A DNA stretch of 64,000 nucleotides from Geomonas limicola (lineage in GTDB: Bacteria; Desulfobacterota; Desulfuromonadia; Geobacterales; Geobacteraceae), in the NCBI RefSeq assembly GCF_014193675.1, contig NZ_BLXZ01000001.1:620001-684000 (forward strand), written 5' to 3'. A program made the translations under genes and the position numbers. Shown piece after piece: positions 1-9,215 of this stretch. The notes below the pieces were generated by a model. It saw only the letters and a program-made list of their open reading frames with translations, made no database searches and was not told the DNA's origin. Position 1 is the first letter of the stretch. Each line of letters begins with the position of its first letter.

Positions 1-180
1 ATGTTGTGGTATGTTGTGATTTGCGGCTATATTGCGGCATATTGTGATTGCCCGGCAGCGGGCGTGGCTTGGGGAGCGCGGGAAGGTACGGTTTCGGCCG
101 GTGCGTGGGGAAAACTGTAGGGAAATCGTGAGTTTTTTGCGAATGCGGAGCCGGAGTGCCGGCACGGGAGGAGAATGGCC

Positions 181-1728
181 ATGGTGAGCCGGGACGAATT
201 TGTCCGCGAGGTGACCTTGCGGATCTGCAGCAGCCTGAAGATCGAGGAGTCGCTCGAGACCACCTACCGGTACCTGTGCGAGCACCTCCCGCTGGACGAC
301 CTCTACTTAAGCATCCTCGACACCAGCCTGAGCGCGGTGCGGCGCGTCGCCTACGTGGCCGCCTCGGCGAGCACCGCCCACCAGGAGATCACCCCGCTCA
401 GCGCGGAGATGCTGCAAACCCTCATGGCGCGGGAGTTCGTGGAGCCGTTTATCGCCGGTTTCGACCACCACGACGACCTGGTACGCAGTATGGCGCCGCT
501 CTTTCGCCTCGAGGGGCACTCGGAAATGGTGGTGCCGCTCTGGCTCGAGGAACAGCGCATCGGAGGACTTTCCCTGAGGACCAAGGGGGAGGGATGCTAT
601 ACCCCGGAGCACCTGGAGCTCATGAGCCTGGTGGCACAACCCTTCGCCATCGCCCTCGCCAACGCACTGGCCCACGAGGCGGTCCTCAGGTACCGGGACA
701 TCCTGATCGACGACAAGCGCTTTTTGAACCGGGAACTGAACCCGCTCTCCGCCGAGGAGCTGATCGGCGGGGTCTCGGGGCTGCGCAACGTGGTCGACAT
801 GGTGCGCCAGGTGGCGCCGCTCAACAACACGGTACTCCTCTTGGGAGAGACCGGCACCGGCAAGGAGCTGATCGCCAACCTGATCCACTTCTCCTCGCCG
901 CGCAAGGAAGGCCCCTTCATCAAGGTGAACTGCGGCGCCATCCCCGAGAACCTGATCGACAGCGAGCTCTTCGGGCATGAGCGCGGCGCCTTTACCGGCG
1001 CGGTCGCCGAGAGCCGCGGCCGCTTCGAGCGCGCCGAGGGGGGGACCATCTTCCTGGACGAGATCGGCGAACTGCCGCTCACCGCCCAGGTGCGGCTTTT
1101 GCGCGTGCTGCAAAACCGCGAGGTGGAACGGGTGGGGGGCCACCGCCCCATCCCGGTGAACCTCAGGGTGATCGCGGCCACGCACCGAAACCTGGAGAGC
1201 ATGACCGCCGCCGGGAGCTTTCGCGAGGACCTCTGGTTCCGGCTGAACGGATTTCCCCTCATCATCCCCCCGCTTCGCCAGCGCAAGGAGGACGTCCCGG
1301 CCCTGATCCGCCACTTCGTCAACCTGAAGAGCCGGGAACTCGGCCTGGGGTTTCCCCCCGCCATCGCACCGGGGGCGCTTACCCGGCTCATGGAGTACAA
1401 CTGGCCCGGCAACGTGCGCGAGTTGGAGAACCTGGTGGAGCGCGAGCTGATCCGGCACCGCGGCGGCACACTCAATTTCGAATCGGTGCTCCCGGGCGAG
1501 GCGGATCGGGGGGCGGAAACGACGCTGGGTGCCGCCCCGCGCTATCCGCTCAACCTGGACCAGGCCATGGCCCAGCACATAAGCGAGGTGCTCAAAATGA
1601 CCGGCGGCAAGGTGCACGGTCCCGGCGGCGCGGCCGAACTGCTCGGGATGAACCCGAACACCCTCAGCTGGCGCATGGACAAGCTCGGGATCAGCCGTCC
1701 GCGCAGCCGGGCGCGCAGCGGCACCTAG
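181..1728 (+). CDS. GAF-domain sigma-54-dependent transcriptional activator
   Basis: An enhancer-binding protein of about 515 residues that should remodel sigma-54 RNA polymerase by ATP hydrolysis. The N-terminal ~165 residues look like a GAF sensor. The AAA+ domain (about 195-430) has Walker A GETGTGKE (from residue 222), the sigma-54 contact loop GAFTGA (269-274), Walker B IFLDEIGE, and the WPGNVRELENL signature. A Fis-type helix-turn-helix ends the protein (from about 480, AAELLGMNPNTLSWRMDKLGI region). There is no receiver domain, so the signal is probably a ligand or redox cue at the GAF domain. The ATG at 181 is preferred because GGAGG at 168-172 is 8 nt upstream; the in-frame ATG at 175 is too close to it. 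Targets are unknown, although two sigma-54 promoters occur in this window. Confidence 0.93.
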   Translation: MVSRDEFVREVTLRICSSLKIEESLETTYRYLCEHLPLDDLYLSILDTSLSAVRRVAYVAASASTAHQEITPLSAEMLQTLMAREFVEPFIAGFDHHDDLVRSMAPLFRLEGHSEMVVPLWLEEQRIGGLSLRTKGEGCYTPEHLELMSLVAQPFAIALANALAHEAVLRYRDILIDDKRFLNRELNPLSAEELIGGVSGLRNVVDMVRQVAPLNNTVLLLGETGTGKELIANLIHFSSPRKEGPFIKVNCGAIPENLIDSELFGHERGAFTGAVAESRGRFERAEGGTIFLDEIGELPLTAQVRLLRVLQNREVERVGGHRPIPVNLRVIAATHRNLESMTAAGSFREDLWFRLNGFPLIIPPLRQRKEDVPALIRHFVNLKSRELGLGFPPAIAPGALTRLMEYNWPGNVRELENLVERELIRHRGGTLNFESVLPGEADRGAETTLGAAPRYPLNLDQAMAQHISEVLKMTGGKVHGPGGAAELLGMNPNTLSWRMDKLGISRPRSRARSGT

Positions 1729-1743
1729 CGCTTGCAGCGTCAC

Positions 1744-1778
1744 AAAAAAAGCCGGGGAGAACCCTCCCCGGCTTTTTT
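1744..1778. terminator. Bidirectional intrinsic terminator
   Basis: Stem GCCGGGGAG/CTCCCCGGC with an A-run before and a T-run after, lying between the convergent activator and chemoreceptor genes. It can serve both strands. Confidence 0.9.
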
Positions 1779-1820
1779 CTCGTGGTGCCCCCCTGTTCGC
1801 GGGGCCTGCGCGCCAACAGA

Positions 1821-3434
1821 CTACAGGCGGAACTGGCCGATCAGCCCCTGCAACTGCGCCGCATCCTGGTCCAGGCTCGCCGCGGCACCCTCGGCCTCTT
1901 GCGCTCCCTGCGAGGTCCGCTGCACGAGCTCCGTTATCTGCACGATGTTCCCGGAGATCTCGCTGGTGGTGGCGGTCTGCTCCTCGGCGGCCACCGCGAT
2001 CTGCTGCACCTGGGCCGAGACCGCGTTGATGCTCTCGAGGATGCCGCGCAGCGCGACGCCGGAGCGGTTCGCCTCGCCGGTCCCGAGTGCCACCTGTTCC
2101 ACCCCCAGTTCCATGGCGGCCACCGCACTGTGGGTTTCCTGCTGGATCGCGCCGATCATGGCACCGATCTCCCTGGTCGCCTTGGTAGTCCGCTCGGCGA
2201 GAGCCCGCACCTCGTCGGCCACCACCGCGAACCCCCTCCCCTGCTCCCCGGCGCGTGCCGCCTCGATGGCTGCGTTGAGGGCGAGGAGGTTGGTCTGGTC
2301 GGCGATATCCTCGATGGTCCCGATGATGGCGCCGATCTGGTCGCTGCGCGCCCCCAACCCCTCTACGGTCTGCGCCGACTCCTGCACCTTGGCGGCGATG
2401 AGCGCCATCACCTCCACCGTCTGTTCGACCACCCCCGCCCCCTGCACGGCCGCCTGCGAGGCGTGGCGCGCCTCCTCGGCCGCCAGCTGGCAGCTCTGGG
2501 CGATGCTTCCGGAGGTGCAGGACATCTCCTCGCTGGCCGTCGCCACCGATCCCGCCTGGGCTGCCGCCCCGCAGGCGTCACCGGCAATTACCCCGGCCGT
2601 GCTGCGCAACTGGGCCGAGGCCGCGGAAAGACCGCTGGAGGTAGCCGAGAGACTCAACACGGTGCCGCGCAGCTTCTCGACGAACTGGTCCAGCTTGCGG
2701 CTCAACTCCCCGATCTCGTCCCGCGCCCGGGAACCCGCCAGGTTGCCCAAGTCGCCGGCAACCAGCGCGCTGACCTGCCCGATCAGGAGGTCCAGCGAGG
2801 AAACGATCGACCTGCGCAGGAACACCATCATGAGGATGATGACGACACCGAGCAGGGTGGCCAGCGCCCCCCCGGCGTGCACCTCGTAGGTGAGCTGGTC
2901 CAGGTGACGGGTGACCATGGCCATGGCACTCTTCCCGCTCCCCCTGCTCTTCACGGCAAATTCGGCGGCGTCCTTGATGACGCGGTCGCAGGCGGCGTCG
3001 TACTGCTCCATCACCTTGTTCCCTTCTGCCGGCCCCTTGCCGTAGGCGTCGTACATCGCCACCCCGGTCTGCCACATTACCGGCAGGGCCTGCTCGATCG
3101 CCTTGAGTTTGGCGGTATCGACGGGGTCGTCGCGGTTTAACTCGCGCAGCTGGGACAAAAGCTTGAGCGCACTGTCGTAGGCCTGTTTGCCGTCCTTGTC
3201 GATGGAGGCCCGTTCCCGGGTGAGGCTCGCATCGGTGAGAAACTGCCAGACGTTCGCCACCTGCAGCTGGAGCTCCTGGGCCAAACCGACCTCGTCGAGC
3301 AGCTGCTGGTTACTGGCGAGCTGGCTGCGCACGCTGTCGAGCTTTGAGGAGGTCGTCAGGGGGATCAGCACGCAGATCAGCACGATGACGGCGGTCATAC
3401 CAAGGGCGGTCAACAGTTTCCTGGCAATACTCAT
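1821..3434 (-). CDS. Methyl-accepting chemotaxis protein
   Basis: A chemoreceptor of 537 residues that should pass a periplasmic signal to CheA/CheW. It has an N-terminal membrane segment (about 8-28), a helical four-helix-type periplasmic sensor (about 30-185), a second membrane segment (about 190-212), a HAMP linker and a cytoplasmic signalling domain containing the hairpin-tip block [19 protein letters not shown]. It ends in QFRL with no CheR/CheB-tethering pentapeptide. The ATG at 3434 is chosen over the longer frame from 3455 because GGGAG sits just upstream. A sigma-28 type promoter lies 50 bp upstream, so it probably belongs to the flagellar/chemotaxis regulon. Confidence 0.93.
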   Translation of the reverse strand: MSIARKLLTALGMTAVIVLICVLIPLTTSSKLDSVRSQLASNQQLLDEVGLAQELQLQVANVWQFLTDASLTRERASIDKDGKQAYDSALKLLSQLRELNRDDPVDTAKLKAIEQALPVMWQTGVAMYDAYGKGPAEGNKVMEQYDAACDRVIKDAAEFAVKSRGSGKSAMAMVTRHLDQLTYEVHAGGALATLLGVVIILMMVFLRRSIVSSLDLLIGQVSALVAGDLGNLAGSRARDEIGELSRKLDQFVEKLRGTVLSLSATSSGLSAASAQLRSTAGVIAGDACGAAAQAGSVATASEEMSCTSGSIAQSCQLAAEEARHASQAAVQGAGVVEQTVEVMALIAAKVQESAQTVEGLGARSDQIGAIIGTIEDIADQTNLLALNAAIEAARAGEQGRGFAVVADEVRALAERTTKATREIGAMIGAIQQETHSAVAAMELGVEQVALGTGEANRSGVALRGILESINAVSAQVQQIAVAAEEQTATTSEISGNIVQITELVQRTSQGAQEAEGAAASLDQDAAQLQGLIGQFRL

Positions 3435-3483
3435 AGAGGCTCCCGAGAAAGACATGGTCTGACCCCACAGGGGGTTCTTAACC

Positions 3484-3510
3484 TTATCGGCAACCTACAA
3501 GCAAGCTATT
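3484..3510 (-). promoter_or_regulatory. Sigma-28 (FliA) type promoter of the chemoreceptor gene
   Basis: On the minus strand the -10 element GCCGATAA (3491-3484) matches the FliA consensus at all 8 positions. Exactly 11 bp upstream is AATAGCTT (3510-3503), matching TAAAGTTT at 5 of 8. The element ends 50 bp before the start codon. Confidence 0.7.
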
Positions 3511-3651
3511 GTAGGATTTCCTTGACCCGACATTGCCAATTTCCCCCACGGCATAGCCGGGATAGCACGCGCCCTGGTGCGGGAGGCAACTCCTCTCTCC
3601 CGCAGGACACGGCAATCCGGCAGCGGCTTTCCCCAAGCCTTTCCAGGAAAT

Positions 3652-3682
3652 AAAAAAGCCCCGCCTCTTCGGGAAGCGGGGC
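3652..3682 (-). terminator. Intrinsic terminator of the XRE-receiver gene
   Basis: Stem GCCCCGC/GCGGGGC followed on the minus strand by a run of six T, just downstream of the stop codon at 3714. Confidence 0.8.
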
Positions 3683-3713
3683 CTGACATTTATTCGGTGG
3701 GTACTCGGGAAGG

Positions 3714-4421
3714 CTACCCCGGCGGGGAAGCTCCCAGCATGAGCCGCATCTGGGTAAGCAGCGTCTCCGGAGAAAACGGTTTCTGCAGGATGGTGACCTC
3801 GCTGTCGAAGATCCCGGAATGGTAGCCGCTCACCAGGATGATCTGCAAGCCGGGCCTCAGCTTCTTGATCTCGTGGTAGGCCTCCAGGCCGTTTTTGCGC
3901 GGCATCGCCACGTCCATGATCACCAGGCTGATGTTCTCCCCCTGCTCCTTGACCAGTTGCACCGCGGCCATTCCGTCCTCCGCTTCGAGGACCGGGAACC
4001 CGTAGGCCCGCAGCAGTTCGCAGATCACCTCGCGCACCTGCAGCTCGTCGTCTACCACCAGTACCGTCTCGGAGCGCTCTTCGAGCTGCGCACCTTTCAT
4101 GTGACTCTCCAGGTTACGGATCCACTGTTTCTCGATACCAGGCCCCCCCTTGGGCAGCCGCTGGGACGAGATGAGGTTTAAAACGATCTCCACCTCGGAG
4201 ATGATGTCGGAAGGCAGGACGTTCAGGGCACTCGCCAGGGCAAAGAGAGAGACCATGCTCGGCTGCTGCTTCCCCCCCTCGATATGCGAAATGAAGGTAC
4301 GGTCCAGAAAACTTGCCAGGGACAACTGTTCTTGCGACAGTTTGCGCTCCCTGCGCAGTCTGCGGATCACCGCACCGAAAGCTTCTTCTATGGTCACTTC
4401 CCCTCCCATCTGGCCTGCCAT
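3714..4421 (-). CDS. XRE-family DNA-binding protein with C-terminal receiver domain
   Basis: A one-protein regulator of 235 residues. Residues 10-75 form a Cro/CI-type helix-turn-helix (RRLRRERKLSQEQLSLAS, then DRTFISHIEGGKQQPS). Residues 120-235 form a CheY-like receiver with the acidic pair in VVDDE, phospho-acceptor Asp170 in VIMDVAMP and the conserved Lys in LQKPFSPE. The usual order is receiver first and output second, so this is an inverted arrangement. Start: ATG at 4421 has AAAGG about 10 nt upstream; ATG at 4409 is possible. No partner kinase is adjacent, but a large hybrid kinase is divergently encoded next door. The DNA target is unknown. Confidence 0.85.
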   Translation of the reverse strand: MAGQMGGEVTIEEAFGAVIRRLRRERKLSQEQLSLASFLDRTFISHIEGGKQQPSMVSLFALASALNVLPSDIISEVEIVLNLISSQRLPKGGPGIEKQWIRNLESHMKGAQLEERSETVLVVDDELQVREVICELLRAYGFPVLEAEDGMAAVQLVKEQGENISLVIMDVAMPRKNGLEAYHEIKKLRPGLQIILVSGYHSGIFDSEVTILQKPFSPETLLTQMRLMLGASPPG

Positions 4422-4928
4422 TTTATAGCAACCTTTAAAGAAACTTTCTGTTGACAATTAACCACAAAATACCAGGTTTGGGGCACCAGGGGGGCCGACC
4501 CGGGGACGCGAGAGGCGGCAAGCCGCGCTGCCGCGGGCAAAACAGACTATTTCCCGGGTACCAGGTACGGTATTTCGTGACGTCACTTCTGCTAATCTTG
4601 GCAGCCCGCGCTACCTTAATCCTACAACTACTGCAGTCGGCACCCCACCTCCCCCTTCACGAGCCTCGGAACACGCTATTAAGACCGATTCGGCCCGGGC
4701 GTCGGAAACCTTGAGCCGCATCTCAGGGAAAGATCCCTTCGCCGACACGGGCCGGGCGGCACCTTGCCCGAGGAGTAGTTCCGACAAAACGGGGCGCCAT
4801 CGAGCACCCGAACCGCTAAAGGCCCAGATTCTTATGAGAATCTACTGACAGGATTTCGCTGGACAACCTGAGGCAGATGCCTATACTGGAGCTCCCTTAC
4901 CATCCCCCCCTACGTGAGGAATGCTGCC
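4422..4928. other. Intergenic stretch with a GTGACGTCAC palindrome
   Basis: About 500 bp between divergent genes with no supported coding region. The one clear signal is the perfect 10-bp palindrome GTGACGTCAC at 4577-4586, a possible operator. No convincing promoter was seen. Confidence 0.4.
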
Positions 4929-7900
4929 ATGTCCGAGCCCCCCGCAGCGGATACCATCCGAACTTCCGACGCCCCGTTGACCGTCCCAGGCGCGGATCCC
5001 TTGTACCGCGAGCTGTTTTTCTCCCACCCCTCCCCGCTTGCCCTGCTCGATGCCGGCACGCTCCAGGTGGTCGAGATGAACCGCGAGGCTGGCGAGTTCT
5101 TCGGGATCGCCGCACCCCAGGCGACGCTGCAGCTTGACGAGCTGGTGAGCTTTGCCGATCCGGCCGCCTGGCAGGCCTTTCTGGCGGCCCCCGGTTCCCC
5201 GTGGAGCGAGTTCGCCGCGACCCTGGTCCGAAACAACCGTACCCCCTTGTCGTTAAAGGTACGGCGCGCCGAAGATGCTCCCGGGCGCCTCTTCGCCCTC
5301 TTTACCCCCGTGCAGGAGGACTCCGCCAGTAACGGGGTGTACGCGTCAATCTTCACCCACGCCGGTATCGGGTTGACCGTGGTGGACACCTCGATGCGCA
5401 TCCTGTCCATGAACCCGACCATCCGCTCCTGGTTCCCGCAGATCGACCCGGCAGAGCACCCCTACTGCTACCAAAGCTTCAACACCCCGCCCCTTGATGC
5501 GCCCTGCTCCTACTGTCCCGTGGTGCAGGTGCTCGAGGACGGCCAGCCGCACCGCGCCACCTCGGCGACCCCCACCCCCGAGGGGATCCGCCACTACAGC
5601 ATGATAGCCACCCCGCTCCTCGACGCGCAGGGAGAGATCGCCAGCATCGTCGAGACCGCCGAGGACGTCACCGACCGGATGCTTCTCGAGCAGCGCGTGC
5701 TGGAGAAGAGCCGCAACCTGCAGGCGGTCCTGGACAACGCCCCCATCGCCATCTGGTACAAGGATGTCGCCGGGCGTTTCCGCTTCGTGAACAAGACCTT
5801 CTGCCGCCAGATCGGCATCCCCGAGGAGCGCCTTCTGGAGGCCCGGCATTTCAGCGAGCTGCTCCCGGAACAGATGGCGGCTACCTGCGCCGTTTCCGAT
5901 GCGGTCTGCCTCAAGGAGGGGGGTCCCTGCACCTCCCGGGAACACTTCCCCTTCAGCGACGGCAAGGAGCACCTGCTCTCGGTCACCAAGGGGCAGGTCC
6001 GCTCCGATGAGGGGGAGGTGCTCGGCGTGGTGGGGCTGGGGATCGACATCACCGAACAGCAGCTCTACGCCGCACGGCTCGAGATCCTGACCAAAAACTT
6101 CCTGCGTTTCGGCCCCGACTTCAACGCCAACATCAATATCCTGACCGAGGTCGCCGGGCGCCTCCTGGGGGCGCGCTGGGCCGCGTTCAACCTCCTCGAG
6201 CAGGGGGAGCTCCACTCTCTTGGGTGCTGGAACGTTCCCGAAGGCTTCGCCACCCGGCGCAGCCCCGAAGGGTCCTGCTGCCACGAGGTACTCTCCTCAG
6301 GTTCCAGCGAACCGGTGGTAGTCGCCGACCTCGCCGCCTCCCCCTTTGCCGGCTTCTTCAAGGAGCAGCTGGCAGCCGGCATCACGAGCTACCTTGGGAT
6401 CCCGGTCTGCTGGGGAGAGCGCACCGTCGGGGTCCTGTGCACCCTGTTCGACCACGAGTTCCATCCCACGGCGGCCGACCTCTCCTTTGCCAGCATCATC
6501 GCCGCGGCCCTTGCCATCGAGGAGGACCGCCGCAGCTCGGTGCTCTCCCAACAGCGCAGCGAGCGCCTCTACCGGACCCTCTTCTCCGAGGCCGTCGAGG
6601 GGGTCTTCATGATGACCACCGACGGGGTGATCCTCGAGGTGAACCAGGCCTTCGCCAACATGCACGGCTACCGCTGCGAGGAGATGGCCGGGATGCGGCT
6701 GGCGACCCTGGACACCCCGCGTTCGCTCGAGCGGGCACCCGGGCGGATTGCCCGACTCCTGGCGGGGGAGCACCTGACCTTCGAGGTGGAGCACTACCAT
6801 CGCGACGGCCACACCTTCTCCCTGGAGGTTTCCTCGAGCCTGCTGGAGTGCGACGGCGAGCACCGCCTCATCTGCTTCCACCGGGACATCACCGAGCGCA
6901 AGCGTCACGAGGAGGCCCTGCGCAAAAGCGAGCACGAGTTCCGGCTCCTGGCCGAGGCGATGCCCCAGATGGTCTGGATCTGTGGCGCCAACGGCGAGAA
7001 CCTCTACACCAACGAAAACTGGATGCGCTACACGGGAATGAGCCTCGAGTCGAGCCGCGGCGGCGGCTGGCAGGGGTGTTTTCATCCCGATGACCTGGAG
7101 ACGGCCTGGGAGAGCTGGCAGCGGGCGGCCCAGGGGTTCGGGGAGTACACCATCGAGGCGCGCCTGGGACACCGGGACGGCTCCTACCGCTGGTTCCTGG
7201 TGCGCGGCGTGCCGGTGCGCGACGACGCGGGCACCCTCGTCAAGTGGTTCGGCACCTGCACCGACATCGACGATCTGAAGCGCGCCGAAGAGGAGCGCCG
7301 CACCCTGGAAAAACAGTTCCAGCAGGCCCAGAAACTGGAGAGCCTCGGGGTCCTGGCGGGCGGGGTGGCCCACGACTTCAACAACATCCTCGCCATCATC
7401 TCCGGCTACTGCTCCCTCCTGGCGCTCGAGCCGGAACGCTGTCCGGACTACCTCCCGGAGATCACCAACGCCACCGAACGCGCCACCGAACTCTGCCGCC
7501 AGATGCTCGCCTACGCCGGCAAGACCCAGTTCGCCATGAGTATCGTCGACCTCACCTTCCTGGTCGAGGATATGGTCCGGATGCTCAAGGCAACGCTCCC
7601 CCAAAACGTTCAGATCCGCCTCGACCGGCCCCAGGAGAACCTGGTCATGATCGCCGACGCCGGCCAGCTCAGGCAGGTGCTCATGAACCTGATCATCAAC
7701 GCCTCCGAGGCGATCGGCGCCCTCCAGGGAGAGATCACGGTCTCCCTGCAGCGCACCCGCCTGGCACCGGGCGCGGGAGGGGGGGACCATCTGGGGAAGG
7801 AGATCCCGGCGGGGAGCTACCTCTGCCTCGAGGTCACCGACACCGGCTGCGGCATGGACGAGGAGACCCGCCTGCGGGTCTTCGAGCCGTTTTTCAGCAC

Positions 7901-8462
7901 CAAGTTCTCGGGACGGGGACTGGGGATGTCGGCGGTGCTCGGCATCGTCAACGCCCACGGCGGCGCACTGCGGATCGAGAGCACCCCGGGGACCGGGACC
8001 TCGTTCCGGATCTACCTCCCCCCCCCCGAGGAGACCGCCAGCGGCGTGCCGGCGGGGCAGCAGCCGGCGGCCACGCCGGCATGGCAGGGGAGCGGCCGGG
8101 TGCTCCTGGTGGAAGACGAGAAGATGGTGCGGGGACTCGCGGCGACCATGCTGAAGAAGCTCGGGTTCGAGGTGGTCGAGGCGCAAAACGGGGCGGAAGG
8201 ACTCGGCAAGTTCCAGCAGGGGGACGCGGCGTTTCGCCTGGTGATCACCGACCTCGGCATGCCGGTCATGGACGGCTACCAGCTGGTGCAGGAGCTCAAG
8301 CGACTCGCCCCGGAGCTCCCCATCCTGATCACCACCGGCTTCGGCGAAGTGGACGTCGCCTCGCGCCTCACCCTGGACCGGATGGACGGCTTCCTGGCCA
8401 AGCCCTACGACTTCGTGAAGCTCAGGGAAGCGGTGAACCGGCTGGTCGAGGCGGCGGGGTAG
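4929..8462 (+). CDS. Multi-PAS/GAF hybrid histidine kinase with C-terminal receiver
   Basis: A soluble hybrid sensor kinase of about 1177 residues with no membrane segments. In order: PAS (25-105), PAS (135-250), PAS (260-380), GAF (390-535), PAS (545-655), PAS (670-785), HisKA with phospho-acceptor His815 in GGVAHDFNNILAII, HATPase_c (about 910-1035, N box NLIINASEA and G box GRGLGMSAV), and receiver (1055-1175) with Asp1108 in VITDLGMPVMDG. The HDFNN H box belongs to the NtrB-like group common in these bacteria. Start: the frame opens at GTG 4914, but GTGAGGA at 4914-4920 makes a better ribosome site for ATG 4929. No His-phosphotransfer or output protein is adjacent. Confidence 0.93.
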   Translation: MSEPPAADTIRTSDAPLTVPGADPLYRELFFSHPSPLALLDAGTLQVVEMNREAGEFFGIAAPQATLQLDELVSFADPAAWQAFLAAPGSPWSEFAATLVRNNRTPLSLKVRRAEDAPGRLFALFTPVQEDSASNGVYASIFTHAGIGLTVVDTSMRILSMNPTIRSWFPQIDPAEHPYCYQSFNTPPLDAPCSYCPVVQVLEDGQPHRATSATPTPEGIRHYSMIATPLLDAQGEIASIVETAEDVTDRMLLEQRVLEKSRNLQAVLDNAPIAIWYKDVAGRFRFVNKTFCRQIGIPEERLLEARHFSELLPEQMAATCAVSDAVCLKEGGPCTSREHFPFSDGKEHLLSVTKGQVRSDEGEVLGVVGLGIDITEQQLYAARLEILTKNFLRFGPDFNANINILTEVAGRLLGARWAAFNLLEQGELHSLGCWNVPEGFATRRSPEGSCCHEVLSSGSSEPVVVADLAASPFAGFFKEQLAAGITSYLGIPVCWGERTVGVLCTLFDHEFHPTAADLSFASIIAAALAIEEDRRSSVLSQQRSERLYRTLFSEAVEGVFMMTTDGVILEVNQAFANMHGYRCEEMAGMRLATLDTPRSLERAPGRIARLLAGEHLTFEVEHYHRDGHTFSLEVSSSLLECDGEHRLICFHRDITERKRHEEALRKSEHEFRLLAEAMPQMVWICGANGENLYTNENWMRYTGMSLESSRGGGWQGCFHPDDLETAWESWQRAAQGFGEYTIEARLGHRDGSYRWFLVRGVPVRDDAGTLVKWFGTCTDIDDLKRAEEERRTLEKQFQQAQKLESLGVLAGGVAHDFNNILAIISGYCSLLALEPERCPDYLPEITNATERATELCRQMLAYAGKTQFAMSIVDLTFLVEDMVRMLKATLPQNVQIRLDRPQENLVMIADAGQLRQVLMNLIINASEAIGALQGEITVSLQRTRLAPGAGGGDHLGKEIPAGSYLCLEVTDTGCGMDEETRLRVFEPFFSTKFSGRGLGMSAVLGIVNAHGGALRIESTPGTGTSFRIYLPPPEETASGVPAGQQPAATPAWQGSGRVLLVEDEKMVRGLAATMLKKLGFEVVEAQNGAEGLGKFQQGDAAFRLVITDLGMPVMDGYQLVQELKRLAPELPILITTGFGEVDVASRLTLDRMDGFLAKPYDFVKLREAVNRLVEAAG

Positions 8463-8471
8463 CGGGAACCG

Positions 8472-9044
8472 CTAGGACTTTACGGCGGGGGAGCAGGCCG
8501 GGCGCCGGAAGCGGCGCAGCAGCATGGGGACCAGCAGCATGGCGGCGAGCACCAGGCCGACGGTAGTGGTGGGATCCTTCAGGTAGTGGTTCAGCTTCAA
8601 GGTGGTAAGTGCAATGACGGCGAAGTAGAGCAGGTCCCCCGCGATGGCTAAGGCCCACCCGGCGATAAAGCCGTGCCCCGCGGCCAGCGCCGTGCTGCGC
8701 CCGGTCATCGGGTCCACGCCGAAGGAGACCAGGACCAGGGCGAGCGGTCCGGTGCTGGTGCCGGCGAACTGGTTCACGCTGCGGGCGTTGGCGGTCTTGA
8801 GGGCCGCGGCGAACCGGGAGAGTGCCGGGACCTTGCTGAAGCACCATGCGAAAAACCGCAGCACGGGCTCGAAGGCGAGCGCCAGCACCAGGTCGGAGAC
8901 CAGGTAGGTACCGGCGGTGACCGGCCAGGCGACCCCGCTGTCGCGGGCCAAGAGGACACCCGCCGGGATGCCGCCCCCCACCGGGAGCAGGAACAGCTTG
9001 AATACCTCGAGGAGGTTCGGGTAGTTAAGGTGGAAACCGGACAT
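8472..9044 (-). CDS. Integral membrane protein of unknown function
   Basis: A 190-residue, strongly hydrophobic protein with about five predicted membrane segments (roughly 10-30, 38-62, 95-115, 120-145, 155-175) and a basic C-terminus rich in Arg. The family is not recognised. It begins at ATG 9044 with an AAGAGAG-like ribosome site. Its 3' end converges on the hybrid kinase gene 9 bp away, with no hairpin between them. A GGGIPAGVLLA stretch near the N-terminus and a glycine-rich stretch mid-protein resemble transporter-like packing, but no transport function can be claimed. Confidence 0.8.
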   Translation of the reverse strand: MSGFHLNYPNLLEVFKLFLLPVGGGIPAGVLLARDSGVAWPVTAGTYLVSDLVLALAFEPVLRFFAWCFSKVPALSRFAAALKTANARSVNQFAGTSTGPLALVLVSFGVDPMTGRSTALAAGHGFIAGWALAIAGDLLYFAVIALTTLKLNHYLKDPTTTVGLVLAAMLLVPMLLRRFRRPACSPAVKS

Positions 9045-9215
9045 CGGGCTCTCTTCGGGACAGGTTTGGTCGGCACACGGCAGTGGCTCATGCTACCACA
9101 GGTCGCCGGTCATGATAAGGGAATACCCTATCCTGCCAGAAATTGCTTCCCTTCCCGAGTTGGTATCCGTATAATTCTGACACTTGTCGACAAGTCACAC
9201 CTACAAGGTCACCCA

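Noticed and set aside
1821..3140. Long open frames on the plus strand opposite the chemoreceptor
   Set aside because: GC-rich antisense shadow; the minus-strand frame has all chemoreceptor motifs, and the plus-strand translations are Arg/Pro/His-rich without domains.
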